A DNA stretch of 64,000 bases from Thiohalocapsa sp. GTDB lineage: Bacteria > Pseudomonadota > Gammaproteobacteria > Chromatiales > Chromatiaceae. Below, in pieces: positions 37,826 to 51,451 of the stretch (the stretch's first letter is position 1; every line of letters starts with the position of its first letter). A model generated the notes under the pieces. The model searched no databases, was not told the origin of the DNA, and was given only the letters and a program-made list of their open reading frames with translations. Both the position numbers and the translations under genes were made by a program. The stretch lies in NCBI GenBank assembly GCA_021736785.1, contig JAIPFF010000006.1, forward strand, positions 62,001 to 126,000, read 5' to 3'.

Positions 37826-37830
37826 CGCCG

Positions 37831-38889
37831 ATGACGGCAGCAGCCTCCCGGATCCGGCGCATTCGCGCCATAGGCGCCGTCGGCGCCGTCGGCTGCTTGG
37901 CCCTGTGCCTGCTCTCCGGCTCCGCCATCGCCGTCGCGGCGGAGAACGAAGACATCGTCGCGGCAAGGCCCGCCGAGCGCGAAATCGAGCTCAGTGGCTT
38001 TACCCGCGCGCGTGCCCGCTTGCCGCTGGTCTCGGAGACGCAGGGGCGGGTCGAGTCGGTGTTCTACGACATCGGCGAGCGCATCGGCGAGGACGGCGTC
38101 TTCGCGCGCATCGACGACACTTTCGTCAAGCTCGAGCTGGAAGAAGTGCTGGTGCGCAGGGAGCAACTGCGCTCGCAGATCGACTACGACGCGCGCGAGG
38201 TATCCCGCTACGAGCGCCTCGCGCAACAAAACAATGCGGCAGCGGCGCAGCTCGACACCTTCGAGCAGACCCTGCGCAACAACCGCCACGAGCTGCGCCA
38301 GCTCGGCGTCCAAGAGCGGGTATTGCAAGAACGGCTGGAGCGCAAGCAAGTGCCGGCGCCGGTCGGCTGGCGCGTCATCGCGCGCACGGTGGAGCCCGGC
38401 CAATGGGTCAATGCCGGCGAGCGCATCGGAGAAGTCGCCGACTTCTCCTCGCTGGTGATCCCCTTCGCACTGACGCCGAGCCAGTTTCGCGCCCTGAACG
38501 CGCGGGCGGATCAGCGCAGCGGCCTCGAGCTGCTGCTGCCCGATCTGGATCGCAGCGTGCCGGCGTCGCTGTACCGAAGCAATCCGGGATTCGATGCCGA
38601 GACGCGCAAAATCGCGGTGGAGCTGAAGCTCGATGAGCCGCTGGTACCCCAGCGCGGAGGGCTGCGGGCGCTGCTGAGGCTGTCGCAGCCCGAGCGCAGC
38701 GGCGCTGTGTTGCTGCCCGCGCGCGCGGTGCGCCATAGCTATGAGGAGTATTGGGTCGAGCCCGTCGACGGAGCACCGATCCGCGTGCTCCTGCTCGGAC
38801 GCGCGAAGGCCGACAGCGGCGACCTGTTGCGTGTCTCGAGTCCGGACATCGTCCCGGGAGACCGCTTCCGGCTGCAGAGCGCCGAGTAA
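37831..38889 (+). CDS. RND efflux membrane fusion protein (periplasmic adaptor)
   Basis: A 352-residue HlyD/AcrA-type adaptor. The signal or anchor segment is residues 1-35 (LALCLLSGSAIAVAAE). Lipoyl halves are at LVSETQGRVESVFYDIGERIGEDG and ARTVEPGQWVNAGERIGEV. A coiled-coil hairpin lies between them (about 100-170), followed by beta-barrel and membrane-proximal domains. No lipobox Cys precedes the mature part (no L-x-G-C), so it is anchored by the N-terminal helix or periplasmic. It follows tetR and precedes the pump; there is no TolC gene. Confidence 0.9.
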   Translation: MTAAASRIRRIRAIGAVGAVGCLALCLLSGSAIAVAAENEDIVAARPAEREIELSGFTRARARLPLVSETQGRVESVFYDIGERIGEDGVFARIDDTFVKLELEEVLVRREQLRSQIDYDAREVSRYERLAQQNNAAAAQLDTFEQTLRNNRHELRQLGVQERVLQERLERKQVPAPVGWRVIARTVEPGQWVNAGERIGEVADFSSLVIPFALTPSQFRALNARADQRSGLELLLPDLDRSVPASLYRSNPGFDAETRKIAVELKLDEPLVPQRGGLRALLRLSQPERSGAVLLPARAVRHSYEEYWVEPVDGAPIRVLLLGRAKADSGDLLRVSSPDIVPGDRFRLQSAE

Positions 38890-38999
38890 GCGCATGTCCA
38901 TGACCGCACGGGCTCGGCGGCGCGCTGCCTGCGCGCCGCCGAGCGTTTTCCGTCCAAGGCCTTAGCCGATCTCTCCCGGCGAACATCCCCGAGCCCGCC

Positions 39000-41900
39000 A
39001 TGCACTCCGTCGTCCGCTTCACGCTGCGCCAACAGGTCCTGTTCAATCTGATCTTCGTCGTGATGATCGTCGTCGGATCATTCGTCGTCGGCGGTCTCGC
39101 GGTGGAGCGCTATCCGGAGGTCAACTTCGGCAAAGCCATCATCACCACCTTCTATCCGGGCGCCTCCCCCCGCGATGTGGAAGCGCTGGTGACGTCGAAG
39201 CTCGAGGACGCCATCGACGGACTCGAGGAGGTGGAGTTCGTGCGCGCGAGCTCGGTGCGCGAGCGCTCCACGATCACCGTCAAGTTCCGCGACGACACCG
39301 ACTACGACCGCCTCTACGACGAGTTGCGCTTTCGGGTGCTGAGCGCGATCGACGAGCTGCCGGCGGACGTGGAACCGCCGGCCTTCAATCTCATCGACAC
39401 GTCGTTCTGGCTGCCGGTGGTCTCCGTGAATCTGGTCGGCGAGCGCTCTAACCGGGCGCTGACGCTCATCGCCGAGGAGCTGAAGACCCCACTCTCACGC
39501 ATTGCCGGGGTAGATGAAGCCGCCATCGTCGGCGAGCGTACGCGCCGCTTCGACGTTGCCCTCGACCCGGGCAAGCTCGCGGACTACGGCGTGACGTTCG
39601 ACGAGGTATCCCGCGCCCTGCGCGACGCGAACCTCGTGATCCCGGCCGGCGACTATACGGATGCCTCCGGTGAGTACGTGATCCGCGTCGACGAGCGTTT
39701 TCGCTCCCGCGCTCAAATCGTCGAGACCATCGTCAGGCGCGACGGCGACGGCTCCTTCGTCCGCGTCGGCGATCTGATTACGTCGGCCGCGCTCGGCTAT
39801 CGCGACCCGCACGTGATCAACAGCGTCAACGGGCTCGAGACCGTGGCGGTGCAGGTCAAAAAAGGCCGGGGCGGCAACGCGCTCGACATCATGCGCGAAG
39901 TACGGGCCATCGTCGACGATTTCGCGCCGGTACTGCAGCAGGAAGGGGTCCAGGTCGTGCTGACCCAGGATTCGACCACCTATATCGAAGAATCGGTCGG
40001 AACCCTCGGTTGGAACATGATCGTCGGCATTTGCCTGGTCGGGCTGATCCTCTGGTATTACATGGGTCCGCGCAATGCGGGGCTGGTCAGCGTCGGTATC
40101 CCGTTCGCTTTCCTGGTGACCATGATCATGATGTGGATGACCGGCAACTCGCTGAACGAGATCACGTTGTTCTCGTTCGTGCTGGTCTCGGGCATCGTCG
40201 TCGACGACGCTATCGTCGTGACCGAAAACATCTACCGCCATGTGCAGGATGGCGAGCCCCTGCATGAGGCCATCGTCAACGGCACCGCCGAGGTCATGCT
40301 GCCGGTGATCTCGGCGACGGCGACGACGGTGGCCGCGTTCCTGCCCATGCTGCTGATGACCGGGTCAACCGGCGAGTTCTTTGCGCTGATCCCGAAGGCG
40401 GTGACCTTCGCGATCGTCGCCTCGCTGTTCGAATGCCTGCTGATCCTGCCGCTGCACTATCTCCACTTCGGCCCGCGCCCCGGACCGCGCAAAGAGGAGC
40501 ACCAGCGCGATGATTTGACGCTGCGGCTGCTGCGCCGCATGACCCGGCGCGTGGTCGGCTGGACGCTGCACTATCGCTGGACCACCCTGTCCATGGTCGG
40601 CATCGCCTTTGTCGCATCGGTGTCGATCCTGGCGGTCTCCGTCGCGGGCGTCGCACCGCTGATACGCATCAAGTTCTTCCCGGACGACTACAACATCTAC
40701 TACGTGTTCGTCGAAGGCCCCGCCGACACCGCCCTGGAGGCCGTCGACGAGCGCGTGCGCGCCATCTCCGAAGCAGTGATGGCCGACGGCGCCGGTTACG
40801 CACGCTCGGCGGCCGGCTTTGCCGGGTTCGTCGTCAACGAAGACTACGAGCAGGAGTTCGGGCATAACCTCGGCACGGTGATGGTGGCGCTGCCGGCCAA
40901 GGACGAGCGTGCATTCGACGATCCGATCACCCATCTCGACGACATCCGCGTGCGCATGACCGAGGCGTTCGCCGACGCGCGCTTCGACATCCGGGTGCGC
41001 GCGGAAAAAGACGGCCCCCCGTCGGGCAAAGACGTCAGCATTCAGATTATCGGCAACGACGAGGCCGCAGTCGCCGGCCTTGCCGACGCCCTCTCCGCGG
41101 CCATGCGGGCCGACCCGGTGCTGTCGACGGAACTGGTCCAACTCGACGACGGCCGCTCGCTGCCGGCGCGGGTGCTCTCGCTCGACGTGGACGAGCCGCG
41201 GGCGCTGGAGTCGGGACTGACCAAGGGGCAGGCGGCGACCTTGGCGGCCGCTGTCCTCGATGGCCGCTATGTCGGGGAATATCGCCTCAGCGACGAGGAG
41301 GTGGATCTGTATCTGCGCTTGGACCCCGCGTTTCTGGACACGCCGGAACGGGCACTGGAGATTCCGGTCCTGCAGCATCCGGCGGGACCCGTTCTGCTCG
41401 GCGATATTGTTCGGCCGCGTCCGCAGATCCAGCCGAGCGAGCTCAAGCGGTATCGCGGCCAGCGCAGCCGCACCATCACCGCGAATATCCGTGCGGGTGC
41501 GAACAGTTCGCCGGCCTCGGTGGCCGCCTTCACTCGCGAGCAATACCGGGCGCTGCGCACGCGCTATCCCGGCGCGACGCTGGTGTTTAGCGGCGAGTTC
41601 GAGGAGACGCAACGCTCCTTCCGCAGTCTGTTCCAGGCGTTCGGGCTCGCGATTCTGATCATTTACGTGATCCTGGCCGCCCAGTTCAAGTCTTACGCCC
41701 AGCCGGTGGTCGTGCTGTCGGCCGTCATGTTCTCGATCATCGGCGTCGTTCTGGGCAAGTTCATGACGCAATCGCTGTTCACGGCGAACAGCTTCATTGC
41801 CGTGGTCGGCGTCACCGGCGTCGTCGTCAACGATTCGCTGTTACTGATCGACTTCATCAACCGAGGCTACCGAGAGGGACTGGAGCGAGGCGCAGCCATC

Positions 41901-42164
41901 CGCCGCGGTATCGAATTGCGGCTGCGGCCGATCTTTCTGACCACGCTGACGACTACGCTCGGGCTGCTGCCGATGGCACTCGGTATCCCGAGCTACTCCG
42001 TGATCTGGGGGTCCATGGCCTCCACCTTCGTCACCGGCCTCGCCACCGCGACGCTGCTGACGCTGTTCGTCGTGCCCGTGGGCTGGGACTTGCTGATGGA
42101 GCGCCGCGAACGGCGCGCGAGCCGGCCGCGCAGGCCGGACACCGCCGAGCAGGAGCGGGCTTGA
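39000..42164 (+). CDS. RND-family efflux transporter permease
   Basis: A 1054-residue inner-membrane proton-coupled antiporter. It has twelve membrane helices in two halves, each followed by a large periplasmic domain. TM4 holds the proton-relay motif GIVVDDAIVVTENIYRH (adjacent Asp pair, the AcrB Asp407/408 equivalents). The second-half counterpart is GVVVNDSLLLIDFINRG. The N-terminal first helix begins MHSVVRFTLRQQVLFNLIFVV. It belongs to the HAE1/heavy-metal-like efflux branch, with substrate unknown. It is 110 bases after the adaptor and presumably uses a distant outer-membrane channel. Confidence 0.93.
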   Translation: MHSVVRFTLRQQVLFNLIFVVMIVVGSFVVGGLAVERYPEVNFGKAIITTFYPGASPRDVEALVTSKLEDAIDGLEEVEFVRASSVRERSTITVKFRDDTDYDRLYDELRFRVLSAIDELPADVEPPAFNLIDTSFWLPVVSVNLVGERSNRALTLIAEELKTPLSRIAGVDEAAIVGERTRRFDVALDPGKLADYGVTFDEVSRALRDANLVIPAGDYTDASGEYVIRVDERFRSRAQIVETIVRRDGDGSFVRVGDLITSAALGYRDPHVINSVNGLETVAVQVKKGRGGNALDIMREVRAIVDDFAPVLQQEGVQVVLTQDSTTYIEESVGTLGWNMIVGICLVGLILWYYMGPRNAGLVSVGIPFAFLVTMIMMWMTGNSLNEITLFSFVLVSGIVVDDAIVVTENIYRHVQDGEPLHEAIVNGTAEVMLPVISATATTVAAFLPMLLMTGSTGEFFALIPKAVTFAIVASLFECLLILPLHYLHFGPRPGPRKEEHQRDDLTLRLLRRMTRRVVGWTLHYRWTTLSMVGIAFVASVSILAVSVAGVAPLIRIKFFPDDYNIYYVFVEGPADTALEAVDERVRAISEAVMADGAGYARSAAGFAGFVVNEDYEQEFGHNLGTVMVALPAKDERAFDDPITHLDDIRVRMTEAFADARFDIRVRAEKDGPPSGKDVSIQIIGNDEAAVAGLADALSAAMRADPVLSTELVQLDDGRSLPARVLSLDVDEPRALESGLTKGQAATLAAAVLDGRYVGEYRLSDEEVDLYLRLDPAFLDTPERALEIPVLQHPAGPVLLGDIVRPRPQIQPSELKRYRGQRSRTITANIRAGANSSPASVAAFTREQYRALRTRYPGATLVFSGEFEETQRSFRSLFQAFGLAILIIYVILAAQFKSYAQPVVVLSAVMFSIIGVVLGKFMTQSLFTANSFIAVVGVTGVVVNDSLLLIDFINRGYREGLERGAAIRRGIELRLRPIFLTTLTTTLGLLPMALGIPSYSVIWGSMASTFVTGLATATLLTLFVVPVGWDLLMERRERRASRPRRPDTAEQERA

Positions 42165-42232
42165 GCAGCGGCCGGACGCCGTTGCCGCCGAGCAGGCATC
42201 GCAACCCGGGCGGACAGGAAACAGACTTCGGC

Positions 42233-42278
42233 GCGTGAACCGCCGTGGAGCGTAAACCGCCGTGGAGCGTGAACCGGG
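42233..42278. repeat. short tandem 17-base direct repeat between RND and pnp
   Basis: GCGTGAACCGCCGTGGA (42233-42249) is followed by a one-base variant (42250-42266) and then by a partial third copy (42267-42278). It lies in the 246-base gap between the RND stop and the pnp stop (convergent). No terminator with a T-run was recognised here. Confidence 0.8.
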
Positions 42279-42410
42279 GTGTCGCACGAACCGGGGCCGC
42301 GCTCGCGAAGCGCTCGGAAGGTGCCGAGCGATGGCGCGACCGCCGCCCCGGGCGCAGGGTCCGACGCGGCGGTCGCGGGGATGGCGGGGTGGCGGGAGCC
42401 CCCCCGGGGG

Positions 42411-44510
42411 TCAGCCCTCTGCCTTTTCCTCGTCGGTGATGGCCTTCATGCTGAGCCGGATACGGCCCTGCTTGTCGACCTCGAGCACCTTGACCTTGAC
42501 CACATCGCCTTCGCTCAGCTTGTCGCTGACGCTCTGCACCCGCTCTTCGCAGATCTGGCTGATATGCACCAAGCCGTCGCGGCCGGGAAGGATAGTGACG
42601 AAGGCGCCGAAATCCATCAGCCGGGCGACCTTACCCTCGTAGATCTTGCCGACTTCGACGTCGGCCGTGATCAGGCGGATGCGCTTTTTCGCCTCTTCTC
42701 CGGCGCTCTTCTGCACGGAGAAGATCTTGACCACGCCGTCGTCGTTGATGTCGATAGTGGCGCCGGTCTCTTCGGTGATGGAGCGGATGGTCGAGCCGCC
42801 CTTGCCGATGACATCACGGATCTTCTCCGGATGGATCTTGAACTCGATAATGCGCGGGGCGTAGTCGGACATTTCGACCCGATGGCTCTCGATGACCTTG
42901 TTCATCTCCTCGAGGATATGCATGCGGCCGTTTCTGGCCTGGGCCAGGGCCGTCTCCATGATCTCCTTGGTGATGCCTTCGATCTTGATGTCCATCTGCA
43001 AGGCGTTGATGCCCGCGGCGGTGCCGGCAACCTTGAAATCCATGTCGCCGAGGTGATCCTCGTCGCCCATGATGTCGGTCAGCACGGCAAAGCCGTCCCC
43101 CTCCTTGATCAGGCCCATGGCCACGCCGGCTACCGGCGACTTCACCGGCACGCCCGCGTCCATCAGCGACAGGCTCGTGCCGCAGACGCTGGCCATCGAG
43201 CTGGAGCCGTTCGATTCGGTGATCTCCGAGACCACGCGCACGGAGTACGGGAACTCGTCGAGCCCCGGCATCGCAGCCAGAACGCCGCGCTTGGCAAGGC
43301 GGCCATGACCGATCTCGCGGCGCTTCGGACTGCCGACGCGGCCCAGCTCGCCGACGCAGAAGGGCGGAAAGTTGTAATGCAGCATGAAGGGCTCGCGGCG
43401 CTCGCCCTCCAGCGCGTCGATGATCTGGGAGTCGCGCTCGGTGCCGAGGGTGGTCACCACCAGGGCCTGCGTCTCGCCGCGGGTGAACAGCGCGGAGCCA
43501 TGGGCGCGGGGCAGCACACCGGTGCGGATGGTGATCGGACGAACGGTCTCGGTGTCGCGACCGTCGATGCGCGGCTCTCCGGAGAGGATGCGTCCGCGCA
43601 CGATCGTCTTCTCGAGCTTCTCCACCGCGCCGTAGACGCGCTGCTGCGGCCACGGGGAGCCTTCGCCGGACAGCTGCTCGAAGATCTCGCCGCGGATTGC
43701 GTCCAGCGCCTTGTAGCGGGCCATCTTCTCGGCGATGCGGTAGGCCTCGCCGAGACGCTCGGCATAGGCGGCAACGGCGGAATCAAGCTCCGGGTCGGCC
43801 TCGGGCGGCGTCCACTGCAACGGCTCCTTGCCGACGTCCGCGGCCAGCTCTTTGATGGCCTGGATGGCGACCTGCATCTGCTCGTGGCCGAAAAGCACGG
43901 CGCCGAGCATGACCTCTTCGGACAGGCCGCGCGCTTCGGATTCGACCATCAGTACCGCGTTCTCGGTACCGGCCACGATCAGATCGAGGTCACTATCGGG
44001 GTTCAAACCGACGACTGCGGGATTGAGCAGGTACTGTCCGTTCTTGTAGCCGACCCGGGCGGCGCCGATCGGTCCGTTGAACGGAACGCCGGCGATGGCC
44101 AGCGCCGCGGAGGTGCCGATCAGTGCCGGCACTTCGGGGTTGACGGCCGGATTGAGTGATTTCACGGTCGCGATCACCTGCACTTCGCGGCCGAAGCCAT
44201 CGGCGAAGAGCGGGCGGATCGGTCGGTCGATCAGCCTCGAGGTGAGGATCTCGGACTCGCTCGGGCGTCCCTCGCGGCGAAAAAAGCCGCCCGGGATGCG
44301 GCCGGCGGCGTAAGTCTTTTCCTGGTAGTCGACGGTGAGAGGCAGGAAGTCCTTCATCTCCGTCGCGCGCTTGTCGACGACGACTGTGACCAGGACGACG
44401 GTATCGTCCACGTTGATGACCACGGCGCCATCGGCTTGGCGCGCGATTTCACCGGTCTCCAGCGTCACCGTATGGTCGCCGTATTGGAAGGTCTTGCGAA
44501 TGGGAGTCAC
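42411..44510 (-). CDS. pnp: polyribonucleotide nucleotidyltransferase (PNPase)
   Basis: PNPase is a 3'-to-5' phosphorolytic exoribonuclease and part of the RNA degradosome. The 699 residues comprise two RNase PH domains ([25 protein letters not shown], and [18 protein letters not shown] with the following [13 protein letters not shown] motifs), a helical domain, KH (around [21 protein letters not shown]) and S1 ([19 protein letters not shown]). The start is GTG 44510 with GAGGA upstream. It is downstream of rpsO, as in E. coli. The 220-base gap between them is GC-rich and would hold the PNPase autoregulatory hairpin; I cannot define it. Confidence 0.97.
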   Translation of the reverse strand: MTPIRKTFQYGDHTVTLETGEIARQADGAVVINVDDTVVLVTVVVDKRATEMKDFLPLTVDYQEKTYAAGRIPGGFFRREGRPSESEILTSRLIDRPIRPLFADGFGREVQVIATVKSLNPAVNPEVPALIGTSAALAIAGVPFNGPIGAARVGYKNGQYLLNPAVVGLNPDSDLDLIVAGTENAVLMVESEARGLSEEVMLGAVLFGHEQMQVAIQAIKELAADVGKEPLQWTPPEADPELDSAVAAYAERLGEAYRIAEKMARYKALDAIRGEIFEQLSGEGSPWPQQRVYGAVEKLEKTIVRGRILSGEPRIDGRDTETVRPITIRTGVLPRAHGSALFTRGETQALVVTTLGTERDSQIIDALEGERREPFMLHYNFPPFCVGELGRVGSPKRREIGHGRLAKRGVLAAMPGLDEFPYSVRVVSEITESNGSSSMASVCGTSLSLMDAGVPVKSPVAGVAMGLIKEGDGFAVLTDIMGDEDHLGDMDFKVAGTAAGINALQMDIKIEGITKEIMETALAQARNGRMHILEEMNKVIESHRVEMSDYAPRIIEFKIHPEKIRDVIGKGGSTIRSITEETGATIDINDDGVVKIFSVQKSAGEEAKKRIRLITADVEVGKIYEGKVARLMDFGAFVTILPGRDGLVHISQICEERVQSVSDKLSEGDVVKVKVLEVDKQGRIRLSMKAITDEEKAEG

Positions 44511-44730
44511 TGGGTGGGTCCTCTGAAATGGGTCGTCGAGGCAAGCTCGCCGCCGGCCGAGTCAGCCGGATAGACGCTGCCGGAAGGTGAGCCGCAGCAG
44601 CGGCACGGCGTGATCGAGTTCGTACCGGCGGCCGCGCCCGCGACACCGCGCGGAGCCAACGGCCAAGAGAGGGCGCGGCGGCGCGGCGGCAAGCCGCGCA
44701 CGCTCGCGCCGGGATGGCGGCAACGCGCAA

Positions 44731-45000
44731 TCAGCGCCGCAAGCCGAGCTTCTGGATCAGCGCGCGATAGCGGTCGAGATCCTTCTTCTTCAGATAGTCG
44801 AGCAGCTTGCGCCGCGAGCTCACCATGCGCACCAGACCGCGGCGGGAGTGGTGATCCTGCTTATGCTCGGTGAAGTGCCCGGTGAGCTGCTTGATGCGAG
44901 CGGTCAGCAGGGCCACCTGCACCTCCGGGGAGCCCGTGTCGTTCGGGCCGCGGCCATGCTCCTCGATGATCTGTCGCTTCTCTTCTGCGGTCATTGTCAT
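44731..45000 (-). CDS. rpsO: 30S ribosomal protein S15
   Basis: S15 is a primary rRNA-binding protein of the 30S platform. The 89-residue product matches the family length. It has the [20 protein letters not shown] and [25 protein letters not shown] motifs and ends [11 protein letters not shown] 45000 has an AGGAGA ribosome site six bases upstream. A probable promoter (45148-45176) lies in the gap after truB, so rpsO-pnp can be transcribed alone. Confidence 0.97.
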   Translation of the reverse strand: MTMTAEEKRQIIEEHGRGPNDTGSPEVQVALLTARIKQLTGHFTEHKQDHHSRRGLVRMVSSRRKLLDYLKKKDLDRYRALIQKLGLRR

Positions 45001-45147
45001 TGGCTTTCTCCTGTGTGGCGCGGCTTCGGGCCGCGCGTCTCGCTAAGGTCCATACCGGCTCGAGGCCGGCTGACGCCCCCGACAATGACTTCAGGGTGCG
45101 GCGGACCGATCGTTCTTTTCGCCGGGTCAATCCGGCTAAATGGCTAA

Positions 45148-45176
45148 TTTTACGGGGTCGCGACCAGGTTTTGAAC
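45148..45176 (-). promoter_or_regulatory. probable rpsO promoter
   Basis: On the minus strand TTCAAA (complement at 45171-45176), a 17-base spacer and TAAAAT (45148-45153). The -10 matches 5/6. The leader before rpsO is about 140 bases, leaving room for S15 autoregulation. Confidence 0.6.
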
Positions 45177-45234
45177 CTTTGATTGGCACAACCGGCGCAA
45201 GGGCGCGGCGTCGACAAACCCCGTCATACCGGCC

Positions 45235-46149
45235 TCAGACCAGCCGCTTGGGCTGCACCCGCCCGTCGTCGAGGATGACGCCGACGCCGACGAATGCCCT
45301 GGAGGGATCGTAGAGCCGCACCGTGCCCTCGGTCGGCGACTGCGGCACCAGCACGGGCTGCCCTTGCCGCAGGTAGAAAGCAGCGTCCGCCGACAGGCGC
45401 AGCGCCGGACAATGATCCAGGGCGGTATCGAGCGGCAGCAGCATCCGGTCGAGGGCCTCGGGGCCTTCCTCGGCCGCCGCATCGACATCGTCCATGGTGA
45501 CGAATCGGGTCTCGCCCTCGACGTAGGGACCGACGCCGGTGCGCCGAAGCGCCGAGACGTGGCCGCCGCAGCCAAGTTTGGTGCCGATGTCTTCGGCCAG
45601 GGTGCGCACGTAGGTGCCCTTCGAACAGTGCACGTCGAGCTCGACCTCGGGCAGCTCGAAACGCAACAGCTCGAGGGAGTGAATGCGAATCGTGCGCGGC
45701 GTGCGCTCGACTTCCTTGCCTTCTCGGGCCAGCTTGTACAGACGCTCGCCCTGATGCTTGACCGCCGAGTACATGGGCGGCAATTGCTCGATGCTGCCGA
45801 CGAAACCGCTCAGAATCTCCCGCACCGCGGACTCTGTCACGTGGGCAGTGTCCGCGGTCGCGACGATCGCGCCTTCGGCATCGGCGGTCGTGGTGCTGAC
45901 GCCGAGCCGGATCGTCACGCGGTAACGCTTATCCGCATCCAGCAGAAACGCCGAGAACTTGGTGGTGTAGCCGAGGCAAAGCGGCAACAGCCCCGTCGCC
46001 AGCGGATCGAGGCTGCCGGTATGCCCCGCCTTCGCCGCGTTGAACAGCCGCTTGACCCGCTGCAGGGCATGATTGGAGGAAATTCCGCCGGGCTTATCGA
46101 GCAGCAGGATGCCGTCGACGTTTCGGCCTTGTTTGCGTCGCCGTGCCAT
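45235..46149 (-). CDS. truB: tRNA pseudouridine(55) synthase
   Basis: TruB makes the T-loop pseudouridine 55 in nearly all tRNAs. The 304-residue protein has the [15 protein letters not shown] segment, the catalytic Asp in [16 protein letters not shown], the [10 protein letters not shown] motif and the C-terminal PUA-like domain. It lies 18 bases after rbfA and 234 bases before rpsO, in the usual rbfA-truB-rpsO-pnp order. Confidence 0.97.
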   Translation of the reverse strand: MARRRKQGRNVDGILLLDKPGGISSNHALQRVKRLFNAAKAGHTGSLDPLATGLLPLCLGYTTKFSAFLLDADKRYRVTIRLGVSTTTADAEGAIVATADTAHVTESAVREILSGFVGSIEQLPPMYSAVKHQGERLYKLAREGKEVERTPRTIRIHSLELLRFELPEVELDVHCSKGTYVRTLAEDIGTKLGCGGHVSALRRTGVGPYVEGETRFVTMDDVDAAAEEGPEALDRMLLPLDTALDHCPALRLSADAAFYLRQGQPVLVPQSPTEGTVRLYDPSRAFVGVGVILDDGRVQPKRLV

Positions 46150-46167
46150 GGTGCGCGTCCTTAAAAC

Positions 46168-46560
46168 TCAGTCTTGCCGCGCGTTGTCGGCGTCGTCGTC
46201 GCCGACGGCTTGCTCGATCAGCGCGGACAGCCGCTCGCCGCCGCGCACCGACTCGTCATGCACGAAGTGCAACTGCGGCACCGTACGCAGGCGCACGCGC
46301 CGGGCAAGCTCACTGCGCAGAAAGCCCGCCAGCGCACCGTTCAGCAGCTTCGTCTGGCTGTCGGCGCAGTCGTCGGTCGGGAAGCAGGTGAAGAAAACCT
46401 TTGCGTGGGCGAGATCGCGCCCGACGCGCACCTCCTGCAGCGTGATCTCCGCAAGACGGGGATCTTTCACGGCACCCCGGAGGATCTGCGTTAGCTCGCG
46501 CAACAGTTCGGCACCGACCCGGTCGCTGCGGTCGAATTCACGGACCGTCCCGCGGCTCAA
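46168..46560 (-). CDS. rbfA: 30S ribosome-binding factor RbfA
   Basis: RbfA assists maturation of 16S rRNA 5' end and cold-shock growth. The 130-residue product has the KH-like fold with the ILRGAVKDPRLAEITLQEVRVG and GFLRSELARRVRLRTVPQLHFVHD signatures. The start is TTG 46560, preceded by GAGGA at about nine bases; no ATG gives a complete N-terminus. It is between infB and truB. The 49 bases before it hold nothing recognised. Confidence 0.94.
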   Translation of the reverse strand: MSRGTVREFDRSDRVGAELLRELTQILRGAVKDPRLAEITLQEVRVGRDLAHAKVFFTCFPTDDCADSQTKLLNGALAGFLRSELARRVRLRTVPQLHFVHDESVRGGERLSALIEQAVGDDDADNARQD

Positions 46561-46609
46561 CGGAGACGGTCCTCGCCGGCGCGAACGGCATCATGCCTGT
46601 CCCGGCCCA

Positions 46610-49369
<2,760 letters not shown>

Positions 49370-49384
49370 TGAAACCTCCGCAAG

Positions 49385-50890
49385 CTAGTCCCCTTCCGAC
49401 TCGGCGAACCAGGGCTCGCGCGCTTTCATAATCAACCGGGCCGCCCGCGCTTCGTCCAGATCTCCGACGCCCACCAGTTCGTCCACGGACTGCTCGGCGA
49501 GATCGTCGACGGTGACGATCCCCCGCTGCGCCAGGGTGTGGGCGAGCGCTTCGTCCATCCCTTCCATTGCCAGCAGTTCTTCGGACGGCTCGGTGTCGAA
49601 GACCGGTTCGTCCTCTGCGCCGGCCTTGGCGATCAGCACGTCCTGCGCACGCTGGCGAAGAATCTCGATCAACTCATCGTCGAACTCCGCGATCGCCTGT
49701 AACTCGTCGACGGGGACGTAGGCGACTTCGTCGATGGTGGTGAAGCCTTCTTCCACCAGCACCGCGGCGACATTTTCGTCGACCTGTAGCTGTTCCATGA
49801 ACGCGGTCGCGATCCGCCGGCCTTCCTCTTCGCTCTTGGCCGCCGCATCTTCCTCGCTCATGACGTTGAGCTCCCAGCCGGTCAGTTGACTGGCGAGACG
49901 GACATTCTGGCCGCCACGGCCGATGGCCTGAGACAGGTTCTCTTCCTTGACGGCGACGTCCATGCTGCGGGCGTCTTCGTCGATAACGATCGAGACGACG
50001 TCCGCGGGGGACATGGCGTTGATGACGAACTGGGCCGGGTTCTCGTCCCACTGAATGATGTCGACGCGCTCGCCGTTGAGCTCGTTGGAAACGGCCTGCA
50101 CGCGCGAGCCGCGCATGCCGACACAGGCGCCGACTGGATCGATGCGCGGATCTTTGGTGCGCACGGCGATCTTCGCGCGCAGACCCGGGTCGCGGGCGGC
50201 GGCGAGAATTTCGATGGTGCCCTCGCCGACCTCCGGGACCTCGAGCTTGAACAGCTCGATCAGCAATTCCGGGGCCGTACGGCTGACGAACAGCTGCGGC
50301 CCTTTCGGCTCGGAGCGTACCTCGTAGAGCAAGCCGCGCAGGCGATCTCCGGGACGCACGTTCTCGCGCGGAATGACTTGATCGCGGGGCACCAGCGCTT
50401 CGGCGTTACCGCCGAGGTCGATGGCGATGGTGCCGCGCTCGGCCTTCTTGACGATGCCGGTAATCAGGTCGCCCTCGCGCTCTTTGAACATCTCCACGAT
50501 CTTCGCGCGCTCGGCTTCGCGCACCTTCTGCACGATGACCTGCTTTGCCGTCTGCGCCGCAATGCGGCCGAAAAGGACCGACTCTATCTCTTCCTCGACG
50601 TAGTCGCCGAGGTCGAGCGAAGGATCGAGCTCCTTTGCAGCGGACAACGTGATCATCCGTTCCGGGGCCTCGAGCGGCTCGCCGTCCTGATCCTCCACGA
50701 CCTCCCAGCGGCGGAACGTATCGTAGTCGCCGCTCTCGCGGTCAATGGCTACCCGGGCCTCGATGTCGCCGCCATGCTTCTTGCGGGTAGCGGACGCGAG
50801 CGCGGCTTCCATCGCCTCGAAAATGATGTCCTTCGGGACATCCTTTTCGTTGGCGACGGCCTCGACCACTTGGAGGATTTCTTTACTCAT
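49385..50890 (-). CDS. nusA: transcription termination/antitermination protein NusA
   Basis: NusA binds RNA polymerase and modulates pausing, termination and antitermination. It comprises the N-terminal polymerase-binding domain ([19 protein letters not shown]), an S1 domain (about 135-200), two KH domains (about 200-345) and two acidic repeats at the C-terminus (AR1/AR2-like, about 370-500; CTD ends [10 protein letters not shown]). The 501 residues are close to E. coli (495). It is 15 bases after rimP. NusA controls rho-independent terminators, so it may regulate its own leader (see 51452-51473 and 51385-51405). Confidence 0.97.
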   Translation of the reverse strand: MSKEILQVVEAVANEKDVPKDIIFEAMEAALASATRKKHGGDIEARVAIDRESGDYDTFRRWEVVEDQDGEPLEAPERMITLSAAKELDPSLDLGDYVEEEIESVLFGRIAAQTAKQVIVQKVREAERAKIVEMFKEREGDLITGIVKKAERGTIAIDLGGNAEALVPRDQVIPRENVRPGDRLRGLLYEVRSEPKGPQLFVSRTAPELLIELFKLEVPEVGEGTIEILAAARDPGLRAKIAVRTKDPRIDPVGACVGMRGSRVQAVSNELNGERVDIIQWDENPAQFVINAMSPADVVSIVIDEDARSMDVAVKEENLSQAIGRGGQNVRLASQLTGWELNVMSEEDAAAKSEEEGRRIATAFMEQLQVDENVAAVLVEEGFTTIDEVAYVPVDELQAIAEFDDELIEILRQRAQDVLIAKAGAEDEPVFDTEPSEELLAMEGMDEALAHTLAQRGIVTVDDLAEQSVDELVGVGDLDEARAARLIMKAREPWFAESEGD

Positions 50891-50905
50891 GTATCAAACC
50901 TGCGA

Positions 50906-51364
50906 TCAGAATTCCGGCACCAGCCGAGCGCTGTCGATCAGATCGAACGGCAGTTCCACGCGCTCGCCGTCCACATCCATAAGCACGGTGGGGCCATCCA
51001 CGCCGGCCAGAGTTCCTCGGTAGTTGCGACGCCCCAGCAACTTCGCGGCGAGCTTCACGCGTGCTTCGCTGCCGCGGAAGCGCTCGAACTGCTGCAACGT
51101 AAACAGCGGCCGATCCAGTCCCGGCGAGGACACTTCGAGATCGTAGTTGTCGCTGATGGGATCTTCGACATCGAAAACCCCGCTCAGTTGACGGCTGACC
51201 GTCTCGCAGTCCTCCAGCGTGATGCCCCGTTCATGGTCGATGTAGACACGCAGAACAGTTGCACCCGCACCGGGCTGGACGAGCTCGACGCCCACGAGCT
51301 CGTAGCCCATGGGCTCGACCACGCTTTCGACTAGTAATGTCAACGACGGATTGGCCGTTCGCAT
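50906..51364 (-). CDS. rimP: ribosome maturation factor RimP
   Basis: RimP assists 30S assembly. The 152-residue protein begins MRTANPSLTLLVESVVEPMGYELVGVEL. It has the conserved LRVYIDHERGITLEDCETVSRQLSG and NYDLEVSSPGLDRPLF segments, then the C-terminal SH3-like domain. It is first of the rimP-nusA-infB operon. An intrinsic terminator lies only about 20 bases upstream of its ATG, so expression requires read-through. Confidence 0.96.
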   Translation of the reverse strand: MRTANPSLTLLVESVVEPMGYELVGVELVQPGAGATVLRVYIDHERGITLEDCETVSRQLSGVFDVEDPISDNYDLEVSSPGLDRPLFTLQQFERFRGSEARVKLAAKLLGRRNYRGTLAGVDGPTVLMDVDGERVELPFDLIDSARLVPEF

Positions 51365-51384
51365 CGCGATCTGGCTTCAGAAAC

Positions 51385-51405
51385 AAAAAATGGGCCAGCG
51401 GCCCA
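51385..51405 (-). terminator. intrinsic terminator immediately upstream of rimP
   Basis: Minus-strand stem TGGGCC, loop GCT, GGCCCA, then TTTTTT (complement at 51385-51390). It lies about 20 bases before the rimP ATG and points into rimP. A terminator placed between promoter and first gene is the form of an attenuator. A rimP leader with such an element is a known gammaproteobacterial motif. Confidence 0.85.
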
Positions 51406-51451
51406 ATCACTCGAAACGGCAATTGACCTCTACGGCCAACCGCAGATGACT

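Noticed and set aside
42233-42278. CRISPR-like array
   Set aside because: Repeats are contiguous, 17 bases, only two full copies and no spacers.
42279-44159. 626-codon frame opposite pnp
   Set aside because: PNPase is unmistakable on the other strand; this is codon-bias shadow.
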